DNA from: Petrosia ficiformis
Taxonomy: Eukaryota; Porifera; Demospongiae; Haplosclerida; Petrosiidae
NCBI GenBank assembly: GCA_947044365.1
Contig: OX345639.1
Span: forward strand, 7,001,718-7,065,717
Direction: 5' to 3'
Length of the DNA: 64,000 bases
Part shown: positions 33,001 through 45,413 of the stretch, one piece after another
How positions within the stretch are numbered: position 1 is the stretch's first letter
Layout: each line of letters starts with the position of its first letter
Translations under genes and position numbers: made by a program
Notes under the pieces: model-generated
Told to the model about the DNA's origin: nothing
The model's input: the letters and a program-made list of their open reading frames with translations, nothing else
Databases searched by the model: none

Positions 33001-33318
33001 ATAACATAGAGTATGTTACTAGCCATACCCCATTTTTGATAGGATACTGGTGAATCACAAGAGGTTTTCTCACTGTAAATTACTTTATACCCACTTGAGT
33101 GCCATTATCATCAAAGGTGAGAGTGACATACTCTGTACTTATTATACACAGAAACATACATACGTACATATATACATACGAACATACATATAATTATATA
33201 TATATATATATATTTTATCACTCTTTCTTGTCTTACCTAGAATGATCTTTCTTCTTGCGACATGAGGTTGTTGAGTGTATACCCACTCGAAATCATTTCT
33301 TGAAACTTGTCCACCCAT
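30091..33318 (-). CDS. DEGS1: Sphingolipid delta(4)-desaturase DES1
   Basis: DES1 introduces the 4,5-trans double bond into dihydroceramide to make ceramide, in the ER membrane. Exons 33237-33318 (starting [15 protein letters not shown]) and 30091-31139 join in phase 1 to 376 residues. The joined N-terminus, [12 protein letters not shown]...[11 protein letters not shown], matches the family, including the myristoylation-type MG start. The three di-iron histidine boxes are HDISH (89-93), HVEHH (128-132) and HMEHH (about 259-263). Four membrane segments are visible. The C-terminus continues about 50 residues beyond [13 protein letters not shown], longer than vertebrate DES1 (323 residues), and I recognise no domain there. 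The 2097-bp intron contains a repeat copy and a perfect palindrome. It is divergent from the F-box/WD gene. Confidence 0.95.
31665..31865 (+). mobile_element. Dispersed element family D, copy 1 (DEGS intron)
   Basis: The start GTAATGCACCGATAATCGAATCAG and the blocks TATTGGCCATTATTTCTA, AAGATGTAACTGATATTG, GTCATTTCTTGTGATTATAA and CTTTTATGATACTCATAATTATT recur in order at 37850-38345. GTGCACCGATAATCG-type starts are common in hAT elements, but no target duplication is evident. Confidence 0.65.
31939..31997. repeat. Perfect 27-bp inverted repeat with 5-nt loop
   Basis: ACTCCAATGGTAACAGCAAC followed by ATAATAT pairs without a mismatch with its exact complement across the loop TCTTT. It lies in the DEGS intron next to family D copy 1. 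Perfection over 27 bp implies recent origin or gene conversion. Confidence 0.95.
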
Positions 33319-33859
33319 GATGATAATATTAAAAGATGGTTAGTGACCTCTCCATTGCAATTATCACCCCACCCGGTGCGTATGCTAAGCAGTCGGTGGG
33401 TTTCCGGATCAGATCACGGGCGTGGACGTACGTACGTACGTACAAGGAATCTACGGACAAGTTAAAAGTGACGTGTCGTGCACGTGATCGTGCACGCGTA
33501 ATCGAAGATCCGATCTGCAACGTGAAGAGAGTTTCTGCAGACACCTTTCACAGCAAAGAATGTAAGGTAGGAACAAAATATGCAAGCATCAGAATTAGGT
33601 CAGCGCCTAAGCTCCTGCTTCAGATCAGAATTCAGAAGATCTTGACGTTTGAAAACCACACTCATCCAGAAACGCCTGGCCCCGTGCCCATGGCCGGCGC
33701 GGCCATGGCCCAGGCCGCGCCCAATTGAATATGCGCCGCGCCAATTTATCTTACGTAGCGTACGCTCGCATATATATATATACGCGCGCGCACGCACGTG
33801 CACTACTAATATGGTGTAACCTAGCAACCTCGGTGTGTTTATTACATGGAAATACGACC
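33319..33859. promoter_or_regulatory. GC- and CpG-rich divergent promoter island of DEGS and the F-box/WD gene
   Basis: The only strongly GC-rich stretch in the window. It has CACGTG at 33481-33486 and 33794-33799, an ACGT tandem run at about 33427-33441, GCCGGCGCGGCC near 33693, and a CGCGCG run after a TATATATATA tract near 33775. It separates two start codons pointing apart. A 130-codon plus-strand frame (33336-33728) is probably open only because stop codons are scarce in GC-rich sequence. Confidence 0.65.
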
Positions 33860-36800
33860 ATGACTTCTTCTATCTCGAGTTTCTCGACAGAATCACCACT
33901 AGGACTAGAAATGGAGATGAAATTGAAGCAGCTCCAAATTTGGTTTTCTTTATGGCATCAATGGCAGAAAAGAATAGTTGTTTCCCACATCATTGAACAC
34001 TGTTCACTTGATCATCTTCAGCTCCTTGCAACATCATTAGAACCAATTTTACATTTAGATTTCTCTTACTCCCCTTCACCAATGAAGGTAGCCTTGCATT
34101 ATCAAGACTTACAAACATTCAGAATCCAAAGAACAGTGAATACAATAAAAGAAACTCGCTTCAGTGATAATGGACAGACATTTATATCTCAACATAAACA
34201 GAATGTAAGCCAGTCATCATTTATACCACACCAATCTATGACTTTTACAAATAATTGCGATCATTTTGTAAAATCTAGGAAGGTCATTCCAGCTATCCCC
34301 ATTGATCATAAATCGTCGCCAACATCGGTCAATCTTAAAATGTTCTTTAACCAGGAATCTCACAAATTCTCTCTTCCACCTCTGTTGATCAGGCAATATA
34401 ATTCTGTGCCTAATTTACGTTTGACAACAGACTTTCATGACAGAATGAAAGCAGCTCATCAGGAGACTCTCAGAAAAAAGTACAAAACAATGTCAATTGC
34501 ATCCACAAGGAGACAAGACCTTCAGTATAGAAAACAATATCAATTTCAGCTTTATAAGAAACAGCTAGTCTGTATTTCAAAGGTACAAGTCTTCTGCTTT
34601 TTTGAAGTTTTATGAACAGAATATTTCAAACCAAAAATCTTTCTAGTAATACATGTAAAGTGGTATTTGTGTGAGAGTTTTACTGTCATTAAATTTAGCT
34701 TCTGTATCATTAATTCCTGTGCTTTTATTAAGCTCAAGAAGACTTCTGGTTTGAAACACTGGACCGTCTTATCACTTTACCAAACAAATAAGTATCTAAT
34801 CTCTTTATTTGCAGTGGATGTCCGAATGTAGTGCAGCAGAAAAAGCTAAATTATTAGGAGATTTTGTAAAGATGTTTGATAAGGAGCTCTTATTGTATCT
34901 TGTACAATGTCTTCATCATAGGTAATGTTAAATAGCCATGGAGGAGAGGTGGTCTTTTTTGTCCATTGTGATTAATGTAGTATTTATGCATACATTGAAT
35001 TTGTTTTTTTACTGATTTCCAGATTGCAGTTGCAGCATGGAATTGAAAGTCTTTCAGATTCTTTAATTCTCAAGATATTCTCTAATTTGGATGCTAAAAG
35101 TCTATCTAATTGTGGCAAGGTAATTTACTTTATTGTACATGTAATGCTTTCGACTGTTACTAACTCCGTAACTACATCTTAATGAGTCATCTCAATGTTT
35201 ATTATATACAGGTATGTCGCCAATGGTACTATCTTGTATCTTCTGGTGGTTTATGGAGAGACCACTGTGCTGCATTGGGTAGGAGAGAAGGTATAGGTGA
35301 TATTGCAGGTGCAATAGAAGCTGTTCATAACATTAGTAGTGATAGCATGCCAAATGCTGTAATGGTAGATTGGATGCAAGCTTACAAGGAGTTTGATTGG
35401 CTGATGTCAAAGATAAAAGCTATGGTGATAAAGGCAGGTAAACATTATAATAATGGACAACTATTAATCAAATGATCTTTTATGTTTTGTGTGTTATGTT
35501 ACATACATTTCTCAGCTGATTCTTCTGAAAGAACTGAGAGGCTAAGTAAAGAACAAGTAATGAAACTAACTTCAGCACATCTGAGATCTTCACTTACACT
35601 TAGAGAAATGTTGGATTTGGGTAAGAATTGTTTATTAACAGAGAAAGATATAGATAGATGGATACATAATATATTTAAATATAATTAAGTTATAGTTAAA
35701 GAATGTGCAATGGTCTATAGCTGAGACTTCATGCCGGGCTCAGAAAAAATGGTCATCCATGATGAGTTTAAATCTCTGCTAGTAGTATACAGATAAGTCT
35801 TGATAATCACATACTTTTTGATTTTGAGTGTTTTTATGACTAACAAGACCTAGATGGCAAAAAATCACCATTAAAGTAGCGAACTGTCAAGTGGCAAAAC
35901 TGCAAGATTGTTCCTCATAGTTATGTTCATGTTATTTTCCCAAAACATCTACATTTGTGAAACTATCAAATGTAATTATAATTTATTGTCTATAACATAT
36001 AATTAGATTGAGTAAGATGGATGTCATAAACATTAATATTTAACATTTTAGTACAAGCTACATGTACTGGTAGGAGAAGCACAACACATGAAGTTCTGTT
36101 GTCTGCTCCTGAAAGTGCTGCTACACAGAGAAGAAGATTACGATCTGAGAAGGCTGAGAAAGAAAGACTGATGCAGAAACTTCATGCTCAAAAGCATAAA
36201 ATATTTGAAGAAAGCCAGGATCATGAGATTACTGGTAATAGTTACATGTAGTGTGATGTACATGTACATGCAGGTCTGTGTATATGACCCCACTATAACC
36301 ATATAACACTAATAATTGATGAGCCTGAGTGAACTTCCTTCCATGGTTTGTTGTTTCAGCCAATTTTGTTTGTTACATGAATTGGATGTTTCCTTATACA
36401 CATGTCTATATATAAGCATTAGGACAGCATTAATTATTGGCATACAATAGGAATAATGTGATGGCTCTCATACAAGAATTTAATCTGGGGTGGGAATAAC
36501 AGTGAAGGCGAATTATCACAGGGGGCATGTGGTGTGGTGAGGTGTAAATATTCAACACATTCAAAAATGGCAGTGGTTTAACACTGCCATATAGTGTTAA
36601 TCTTTGGAAACTGTGGGGTGGTGGAAAATTGTAGCCCCCCCCCCCCCCCCTCTGTATGAAACTTTGTGTAGTGAGCTCCATGTATTATAGATCGAGTTAT
36701 AATATTATATCATGTGTCAAGTGTTAACTTAGCAGCTTTGACAGTAACACTGTCACTGTCATGCAGTATGATTGACATCTTGTTTTGGAGTATAGCTGCT

Positions 36801-39800
36801 TTGAAAATGACACTGTTATTGTTTTGCAGCCTGTTTTGGCTTCATAATAAATATTTATGTTTATAATTATGAAGAACATATAACCAATCAAATTGGTTAA
36901 ACTACACTCCCCGCGTAACAAAAGCAGTTTTTACAGTGATATAGACATGTACACAACTAATGACATTCACCCCTACATAAACCAATAATAGAGATGGCCT
37001 TTTGAGGCCATGTTTTCTCTGTGTGTGCTCTAGAGTGAATGTGTGTGACTGATATTTTATTGTTATTATCATGCTATTGATATTAAAATGAAATTTTTTC
37101 ATTGTGATTCATGTGTATTCATTATTATTTTCAGATGGATTCATGGAACTAAATGATCACACGTATTTCAAAAGTGCTAGAATTCAACCATCATGTTCTC
37201 ACATTCATGAAGTTCTCGATACTGCAATTGATAGCAGACCTAGTGTTCCTTCTCTGGTAAGGCAATACCTTAAAATACATTGAAACTGATTCATTACTAA
37301 GTCATTTATATACTTCCACAACCATTCTATGGTTTACACTGTATATAATAAATTGTTCTGTTTTCTTGCAGCCCAATCCTGAAGGAATAGAAAGTTTAGT
37401 TTTGGGTGGGTTTCTCTCACATGTAGAAAGGCTTAAACTGGGTCAAGCTGACTCTATACCAATGATTCAAAGATTAACAGTAAGCTAATTTAGAAGTGAA
37501 TTTCAGATTTTTTATTATATTGCAACAGCTTTTTGATTCTTCTGTGCTGTGTCTTCAGTGTGATGAAAGAAAGATTGTGGCAGGTTGTGCTGACAGAGTG
37601 ATTAGAGTATTTGATATTCGTAGTGGTAGATTAGTTTCCACTTTACAGGGACATAAGGTAACCAGACAAAGTAATTCCAGTTGTTATTCATTTTTGCTTA
37701 CTCACAATAGGGCAGTGTTCAATGCCTACAGTTTGACGAGCATAAGATTGTTTCAGGATCATGGGATACCACTTGTATTGTATGTTATTTGTTTTAATAT
37801 TACAATTGATATTCAGTCTTTTATAATTATTATATATAGCTAAGGTTTTTAAGTAATGATTCACTGATAATCAGATTGGTAATTGGTATAGCTCATTATT
37901 GGCCATTGTTTCTACTACTGGTTATTTCCGAAAGGTGTAACTGATATTGTGTATTATGTGTAGTAATTACCTTGAGCCTAATATTAATTGCGTCCACTAA
38001 ATTTAGTGATTTTAAATGCTTGGGTTTAGCATGCATTATTTTAGTGAATTTCTAAGCCATGCTTAATATACCTAATAAAATGATTATGAAATATATTTTA
38101 GCATGTACTAATTTTAGCGATTATTTGGTTAGTTGCTAAAATCGCTAAAATTAGTAGACTTAAGATATGTCATTTCTTGTGATTATAAACATCATTGATC
38201 ACTTTTATGATACTCATAATTATTAAGAAAATGTTCATTTTGAAAGAATCAGACACTAGCAGGTAAATATAATATTTGGATCAGTACATATCTAAAGTAG
38301 TTATCAGTGGTATATCAGTAAAATCAGTGGATCACTATTTATAAGTATTGTCTGGGCACTGCATAACACTCATTCTAAAGTACTGTTAGTTTATATTCTG
38401 TACTAAAGGTAGTAGTAGCTGGAAACATGCATCGAGCAACTACTATATTATTCATCGTGTCTCAAATTTGCATGCATGATTAGTCAAGTGTTGTTTTATA
38501 TCTCAGAAGGGATCATATACCTAATTAGTTAGTAACTGATGTGCATCTTTTGATTTTGATTTTTTGTTTTCATTTTCTGTCTTTAGGTTTGGAACATAGT
38601 ACATTTCACAGCTCTTAAGACTCTAGTAGGCCACCTTGACTGTGTGTCTTGTTTAAAGTTCTCTGATGAAACTCTGTGAGTATAATAGATATTCTATGCA
38701 TATGATGTATGTATACCCAAGTAATGTGTAGGTTAGATACTGTATTCTTATCTGCCAAGAATAATGCTAAGATTGACCCAAAATTTTGGATATTGAATAT
38801 TTAACTTAAATTAAAATGCTACACAGATCAATTCAATGGAGAATGTATAAATTATTTATAAATTATATACTGGATGTGTTTCAAAGAACTCTAGCAGTGG
38901 TACTACAACCATTAAAGACTATTTATTACACTTGAGACAATGTATGGCTAGTTTTATTTTGACATCCCTAATTATAAAGATGGATGACCCTGCAGGATTG
39001 TTTTCTGAACATTTTAGAATACTGTTTCCTTTCTATAGTGTAACAGGTTCATATGATGAGAGTCTAAAAGTATGGGAAACTATTTCATGGCAATGTCTGA
39101 GAACCATTTATCCAGCACATGAAAGTAAGCTCTGGAAATCATAACTACTCAACCCTATTCATTGAACTGATATATTTCAAAATTCATAAATTATATTTTA
39201 TTGTTTATATAATTATGTTTAGAGTCTATCACATGTCTGGCATTTGATGGTACAACTGTATTCAGTGGATCTGATGACAAGTGAGTATAAATTTGAAAAT
39301 TAATTAAGTATCTGTATAACTATGTAGACTGTGAACATCAAATAGATAAACACCATATGGTAGTCATCATTCATATGAGGAGCTGTAAACATAATTGTGT
39401 GTTTATCACTACTACCTTTTCTTTTATATGATTGAAGCAGTAGTATTACTATAAATTGCACTAGTAGTATAGTGCATACATGTATAATTATACCAGTATC
39501 ATTTGTAGTTTCAGATTGACTTGGCTATCTAGCAAACGTATCTAAACATTTAGTAAAAATTCTGTTCCATTCCATCTATTCCTGTAACCAGAATCCTGTG
39601 TTTGCATTAACCAAGTAAAAATTGGCTGTTATATTTGATGCATGTATTGTGTTATTGTAGAACTGTCAAGCTATGGAATACTGCTAATGGGCGTTGCCAA
39701 GTGGAGTTAGACCATCCAGCAGAGGTTACCTCATTAGTGATATCTGGACTACTTCTGATAACTGGATGTAGAAATGGTGACATACACTTGTGGAATTTGT

Positions 39801-41102
39801 GTACTAGGACAGAACTGATGCAATGGAAGATGATGTCTAGACAGTCTAGTGCTGGTCCAGGTTATATAACCTGTGTATTTGTTGACAGAGGAAAAGTGTT
39901 TGGTGCAGGAAGGTACAGAAGGTTTAAAGTTATTTAAGCTGAAGTACAAGGCTTTTGTATTTTTTTTGTAGTGATTCAATATTGTATGAATGGGACATTG
40001 CCACTGGAGCATGTGTCAGAACTCTACAAGGTCATTTAATAACTCTAACAGGAGTTTGGGTGAGTGTAAATAAAATATACTTGATGTACAAGTTCATAAA
40101 GAGGATATACTCAAATGACCAAATTACATGTTGATGTGGTGTAATCAAGCAACCATTAAACAGTGTAAACAGTGGAAGGGGGAAGACATTACTTTATTTT
40201 GTTATTACCATGTTTGATTATTATTACATGTATGTGAGATAGACAATTAAATTATGAACACAAAATAGCTTTATACCCACTTCACTGAGAAAGTCAGTTG
40301 TGTAATAATTGATCAAGCTTCATAAATAATTAATTAGGTAACAAATATTTGGTTGTGCTTTATGCCAAATTATAAAATCTTTATAAGTGGTCCAACTTTT
40401 GCTTGAGTTGCCAGATGTATTTCTATCTGCATCACAGAGTACATGTGTATATTGTTAATTTATAAAGAATCAAACTAGTATATACATGCATGTAAAAGAT
40501 TCACAGCTCCAATATTACATGATAAACTTTGTGTTTGAAAACAGAGTATCCAGTGGATATGATTTGTATATATATTTCGCAGGCAGGAAATTATAAGATA
40601 GTGACAACAGCACAAGATAAAACAATTTGTATATGGAGTACTAAGAAAACTTCTACTCAGGTATATCATATATGTTAGTGAACATTACAATGTTATTCAT
40701 ACATTATTAGATTGAGGGAAATATAGATAGCAGTGAATGTTATTTCTTAAATGTGCCAGTAAGAACAATTACAATTCATTGAAAGTTTTAACCAGATAAA
40801 TACAGTTTAAGTAATTGTAATTACTTTGATATAGTATATATATATGAGAACTGTCATTAAGAACGTCTATTTTATGATGTTATCTCATCTGGACTATCTA
40901 TTTATTAACTACGTTAACTCATCTCTTGTATGTTTATGAAATAATAATTTACTAAACTCCATACTGAAAAGAGAAAAACAAAATTTTTCAACTACTTTAC
41001 TTGTAGTGGACCACCACCACCAATACAGTTAGTGTACCTAGCATACCCAGCCCCTCCCACTCTACAGTTTATATATTATACAGCAGAGAACACACACTCT
41101 GA
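33860..41102 (+). CDS. F-box protein with seven WD40 repeats (FBXW type)
   Basis: F-box/WD40 proteins are substrate receptors of SCF (SKP1-CUL1) ubiquitin ligases. Seventeen exons join in frame to 871 residues: 33860-34582, 34815-34921, 35023-35119, 35212-35437, 35516-35620, 36052-36234, 37135-37256, 37372-37479, 37529-37657, 37711-37779, 38587-38675, 39039-39124, 39223-39280, 39661-39912, 39972-40059, 40583-40660, 41007-41102. An N-terminal WFSLWHQWQKRIVVSHIIEH helix resembles the segment before the F-box in FBXO16-like proteins. The F-box (about 285-325) is LSDSLILKIFSNLDAKSLSN plus VCRQWYYL. A charged region follows. Seven WD repeats run from about 558 to 850, with GCADRVIRVFD, GSWDTTCIVWN, GSYDESLKVWE, GSDDKTVKLWN, GCRNGDIHLWN, GSDSILYEWD and AQDKTICIWS. 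I cannot assign a vertebrate orthologue. The start is the ATG after the GC island; an upstream in-frame ATG at 33725 is less likely. Confidence 0.9.
36635..36650. repeat. Homopolymer run of 16 C
   Basis: An isolated poly-C tract in F-box/WD intron 6, unusual in such an AT-rich region. Confidence 0.95.
37850..38345 (+). mobile_element. Dispersed element family D, copy 2, with a nested insertion (F-box/WD intron 10)
   Basis: It starts GTAATGATTCACTGATAATCAG and ends near GATCCACTGATTTT read in complement, so termini are inverted. Blocks match 31665-31865. Relative to copy 1, about 190 bp are inserted between GTAGTAATTA and TATGTCATTTC (about 37971-38165). The insert has its own inverted ends, GTCCACTAAATTTAGTGATTTT and AAATCGCTAAAATTAGTAGAC. 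Confidence 0.65.
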
Positions 41103-41464
41103 TCCAGTCATATCATCTGTCAGTGTGTGACATCTTGGGTACACATGCAAGTAGCTATTGTGTGGTGTATAGTATTAGAATAACATCAAGAAAGTCTGTT
41201 TATTACAAAAAAATCCTAAAAATCATGTTATAATTATATGCTACACAATTTGTAGATTCAATAATATTATTTTATTAGAGCAGCAAAAACAAATGAATAC
41301 AAAAGATTTTATAATTATAGACATAAAACATCACATGACTCTATAGAACAATATGTCACAGACACACAGATAATTAGAATGTTCCTCTGTATAATTATAT
41401 ACCTATCAAGATCAGGCTGTTACTACCAGTAAGGCAGTAATTTTACTGGTAGTAAAAGTAATGA
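41103..41464. other. Convergent 3' ends of the F-box/WD gene and MTARC
   Basis: 362 bp between facing stop codons. AT-rich, 3' untranslated sequence expected; an inverted pair TTACTACCAGTAA / TTTTACTGGTAGTAAAA lies at about 41419-41455. Nothing else recognised. Confidence 0.5.
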
Positions 41465-44400
41465 CTATTTATTTTGAGTTGGTCTAGTAAACACTGTATC
41501 TCCAATTCTGATTGGTCCTGGGTTTACCACAGCAAAGTTACTTCCAAACAATGGGCCACTTGTATAATTCTTGTCATATTTACCATAAACTTGTTCATAT
41601 GTCCTATATGTATTGAGGGTTTTGAGTGGCTCATTACTTCCAGACACTTCACCAAGTTCTTGATTAACAGTAGTCGTCTTACATCTAAATGCATAAATAA
41701 TTGCATTTATTTTAAAAAACCTAAATCTACACGATAATAATTACAGTCTGGTGCTGCTGCTCACTTTGCTAAGAGCAAAGTGGATGGCAATGCCAGACTA
41801 ATAATAGTACATCTGTGTGTATAACCCACTGTCTGGGTTCACCATGCATGTGCTTGATAAATAAATATGACCTAATTTTCAAAGAGACACTTTCCACAAA
41901 CATACATGTAGTTTTGAACAAATGCTTACATTTAATCACTTGCCATTCCACCACATTGTAGTCAATGAAATTTGGTATCCAGGAAGAGAGGGTTCTTAGA
42001 TACCAAAATTAAGTACATGTAACTTCCTGTGCGAAACAGGCGATTAAAGGTAAATAGTTATTTGTGGAAGGTGTCCCTTTTCAAAAACTAGATACATATA
42101 CAATATATACAGGTAGTTATTTACAAACCTTGGTGAAGGATTGATATGTCTCAGAATACATGTTTGTCCAATTTTAATTTCAGGCCAATGATCCTATTAT
42201 TAATAAATAAACAAAAAAGCGGTCTATAAATTAAACAAGTATATAGCAGAAGACCTAATACAGTTGATAGTTCAGAAGGGAACTAAGTCAACTTGGAAGT
42301 TGATGCATTAACACTATAATTTATTATAATAAATATTTCAACGTACAGCGATTAAAAAAACTGACTAACAAAGAAGGAATATTTAAATGATTAGTGTTAA
42401 TGTAACAGTGATAATTCAGATTGACATGGAAGATAGGAAATATTAAATTACCTCTGCATGAGGAGGAGAGCCAGTAACAACAATATTAGGTCTAAAACGA
42501 TTCATTGGAAGAGGTGTTTCCAGTCTGGTATTGAGTTCATTTAGTGATGATTGTGACACAACAAAGACAGTTGAGAAATTGGAGAAACTTGTCTGTTGGT
42601 AAAAGCAGAGGAATTGTGTATAATAATATTATTATATATAATTACATAATAAGTGTATGCTACCATGGAAACCATTCAATGTGGTTAGATTGCCAGTGTA
42701 CATGCTATATGATGCCTATATCATTTATACTATAGTTGGCAGGTCTGTATTTATTGGACCCCTGGCCTTGGTTTTCGATGTTTCTAGTTGCATAGTGATT
42801 TCAGTTTCACCTCTGACTGCTAGAAACTTCCTCAACCTTGGAGGGTCTGATAAATCAAATAGAGCTCTGTCAACCATGCTATAAATATTCCATATAGTTT
42901 GATACCTGTTCATTTGGAAGGGAAATATCAGCAAATTTATGGTGATCTTTTAGCATCCGTGGCTTGCTAGCATTTGACATGAAAAAGATCCTACATCCTT
43001 CAACCTCAAGGTACTCCGAAATCCAAAATGCAGCTTCATCACCAACATCTTGTCCCTCACCAATCATACTAAATATCCTAATGTTGGAAGATCACATGCT
43101 ATACAGTTTCGTGATGCAATTATACATACAATTAATTATATGGCAAACCTACCAGGATGGGGAGTATTGAATCTTCAGTGTTTAGGAAGATTAGATTAAA
43201 TCAGTGCAATTATGTACATGTAGTAATCCACCTAGCTCCTTATAAATGTGTCAAGTGATTGTGTCACTATGGGTCCCCCTTGTATGAAAAAAATTCATTA
43301 ACAATTCAATATTACATGTCCTATATAGTAGGTTAGCTCATGCCTAAAATTAATTCTAATCATTGTGTCTTACTTTATTGGCGTAACAGCAGTACTTGTA
43401 TCTGGTTGTCCAACTTCTAACACACTCATGCCATGAGCACTCATCACTAATGTACACTTTCCATTACTATCTTCTTCAACTCGCTGAACCACTGTTGCCA
43501 GTTTTGGACATTTCTTTTGATTTATGAATGTATACTCATTATCAACAACAACCCAACACCTAAGTAGTAAAAATTATCACAAAGTACAGTTAATTACTTT
43601 CTATGTAGGGATGGCCCAGGAAAGATGGTTGCCCATACATTTCAATTTTAATTGATGAGCTGAAATCTCTGCTGGGATAAGTTGTTGTAAAGTCAACAAA
43701 TACTGAAAAACACAAAAGACTGATTTTCTTAGTTCAAGGTAGTGATTCAATTGGATAGCATCCAAACTGTATGAAATGACGTACTTAACAAAAAAAATTG
43801 AAACAGGAGTAACAAAAATCATTTTTAAAAATGAAAAATCATGTAGGAATATCAAAACTGAAAAGCACATAAACATGATTGGGATGGTATCTTAGCACAA
43901 AATCGATCACCACTTCCACATAAGTATTACCTTAGAGTTTTGCTATTTACTGTAGCTATAGGGTTGTTATGTGGAAGTGGGTGTATTAAGTTTGTTGCAA
44001 AGGTACCATCCCAATCTTGTTTCTGCACTTCTTCAGTTTTAATATCCCTACATGAATTTTCACTTTGTAAAATGTTTTTTACCAGATAAATGATAATCAT
44101 CAGAGTGAGCAAGTAAGAATTGTATGAAATAAATAGAATACAGTAACCATCCATCAAAGTGGCATTCAAGCAAGCAAGATCCGAGCACCTGTGCAAGACC
44201 TATCCTAGCCAGGTCGGCTAGGGTGAGCTTTCTCAGGCTCAATCCTTCATTATTTTAGCTATAGGCACTAGGAGGCCAGCCTGTATTTGGGAGGGCCAAA
44301 CATTTTAAGCCCTCCAAATACAGATTGGGCTGCAAGACAAAACTATAGGTAGGTATGCACATTCTTGATGCTGCCAAATTGAACTGTCAAACAACTGTAA

Positions 44401-45151
44401 GCTAGTTAATGAAGGCATACATGTCATAGTAAGTTAGTAACTGATTTTCAGACTGGTACATACATAAGCTTAGAAGTTTTTGGGTTTAACCTGTTTAAAC
44501 CCGAAAAATACTCTCCGAAGGGGAAAAACTCTTTTCGGGTTTAACCCATTTTCTCCCGAATTAGTTTAAAAATTTAACATCTCATGTTGAAGAATAGATG
44601 TCTAGCACTCTTTACTAACTCAATTGCTACTTAGAAAAGCCTAACAAACACTCCTAAAGCACTATTTCAGCTGACCATGTGCTCAAAATTATGTGCGTAG
44701 ACATCAATTATTTAATTAACTGTGAAAAATTAATTTGATGTTAACCTAATTCTTATATTTAAATTTAATAACCCAAAAAGCACTATAAAAACCTTGTCAC
44801 CATTTAACACCCCCTGAATTTCCATAAAACCTGAAAACTTCTAAGCCTATACATACACCCAATTATAATTAGTATATAGTAAGCCATGATATATTACATA
44901 AGCATTAATAACCTGTCGTTTTTTAACCCCCTGAAGGTACATTCAGTGTATTCCAATTCCATCTGATGTGCTGATTTAAGAGGATAAATCCACAACCCAT
45001 CTACAGTAGCTACAGGTTCTGTATAGTCATCTAACATGCACCGTTTTATAGGATCTTTCTTTTTCTTGTAATATAACCATATTCCAGCAACAGCAACGAC
45101 TGCAGCTCCTGCTACAAGGACAGAAAGAAATTGACCATTAATCATTGGCAT
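41465..45151 (-). CDS. MTARC1: Mitochondrial amidoxime-reducing component (MOSC-domain molybdoenzyme)
   Basis: MTARC is a molybdenum-cofactor enzyme of the outer mitochondrial membrane that reduces N-hydroxylated compounds with cytochrome b5. Six exons give 340 residues (human 337): 44913-45151, 43374-43559, 42906-43077, 42452-42592, 42129-42193, 41465-41684. Residues 8-26 form the N-terminal anchor (FLSVLVAGAAVVAVAGIWLY), followed by KKKK. The MOSC N-terminal barrel includes DGLWIYPLKSAHQMEL and FRGLKNDR. Later come NRFRPNIVVTG and the PRCKTTTV segment, whose Cys (about 269) corresponds to the cofactor-binding Cys of human MTARC1. The end is SGPLFGSNFAVVNPGPIRIGD. Introns hold two transposon copies. 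It is divergent from ADAT3. One gene is seen, so MTARC1 versus MTARC2 is not meaningful here. Confidence 0.94.
43575..44085 (+). mobile_element. Family B element: left terminus plus internal hairpin (MTARC intron 1)
   Basis: 43575-43680 carries the terminus (CTATGTAGGGATGGCCCAGG, CCCATACATTTCAATT, GAGCTGAAATCTCTGCTG). 43795-44085 is the hairpin, with left-arm words GTAGGAATATCAAAACTG, GATTGGGATGGTA and CACTTCCACATAA mirrored on the right. Loop and arm sequences match the 14.3-kb copy. The right terminus is missing. Confidence 0.75.
44465..44849. mobile_element. hAT-type non-autonomous element with 8-bp target duplication
   Basis: The 385-bp element starts TAAGCTTAGAAGTTTT and ends AAAACTTCTAAGCCTA, an inverted pair with one mismatch in the first twelve bases. 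The octamer TACATACA is duplicated exactly on both sides (44457-44464 and 44850-44857), the 8-bp target duplication typical of hAT. The interior, read in complement, shares about 110 bp (GAGCACATGG, GAAATAGTGCTTTA, GTGTTTGTTAGGCTTTT, AGAGTGCTAGACAT) with the element at 57638-58175. No transposase ORF. Confidence 0.88.
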
Positions 45152-45413
45152 TATTATTCAATTGAATATTAATAGGGTGGGTATTTGGGTGTGGTTTCCA
45201 GCATGTTTTGTCAACCTGAAGTTGTTCTACATGATGATTATTACAAAGGAATAGAACTGTGTATGTTAGTAGTATAATGTATGTAAACTTTGACTGATTG
45301 TTAATTCTGTCTAGGTTTGTTTTGTTGTGCAATAATCAAGAATAAACAGCAGACATCATTTTTGGTGAAGTAAGCATGTAAAACGTCTGTACATTGGTAA
45401 ACCTCACTACAAT
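45152..45413. promoter_or_regulatory. Bidirectional upstream region MTARC/ADAT3
   Basis: 262 bp between diverging start codons. AT-rich with no CACGTG box and no clear TATA box. Promoter function is inferred from position only. Confidence 0.5.

Noticed and set aside
33336..33728. 130-codon plus-strand frame starting [10 protein letters not shown]
   Set aside because: Lies in the GC-rich promoter island where stop codons are rare; highly basic, no domain, and overlaps the upstream region of two real genes.
42725..42934. 69-codon minus-strand frame (MVDRALFDLSDPPRLRKF) between MTARC exons 3 and 4
   Set aside because: MTARC exons on either side join seamlessly without it and it lacks a family match; possibly a transposon fragment, not supported enough to call.
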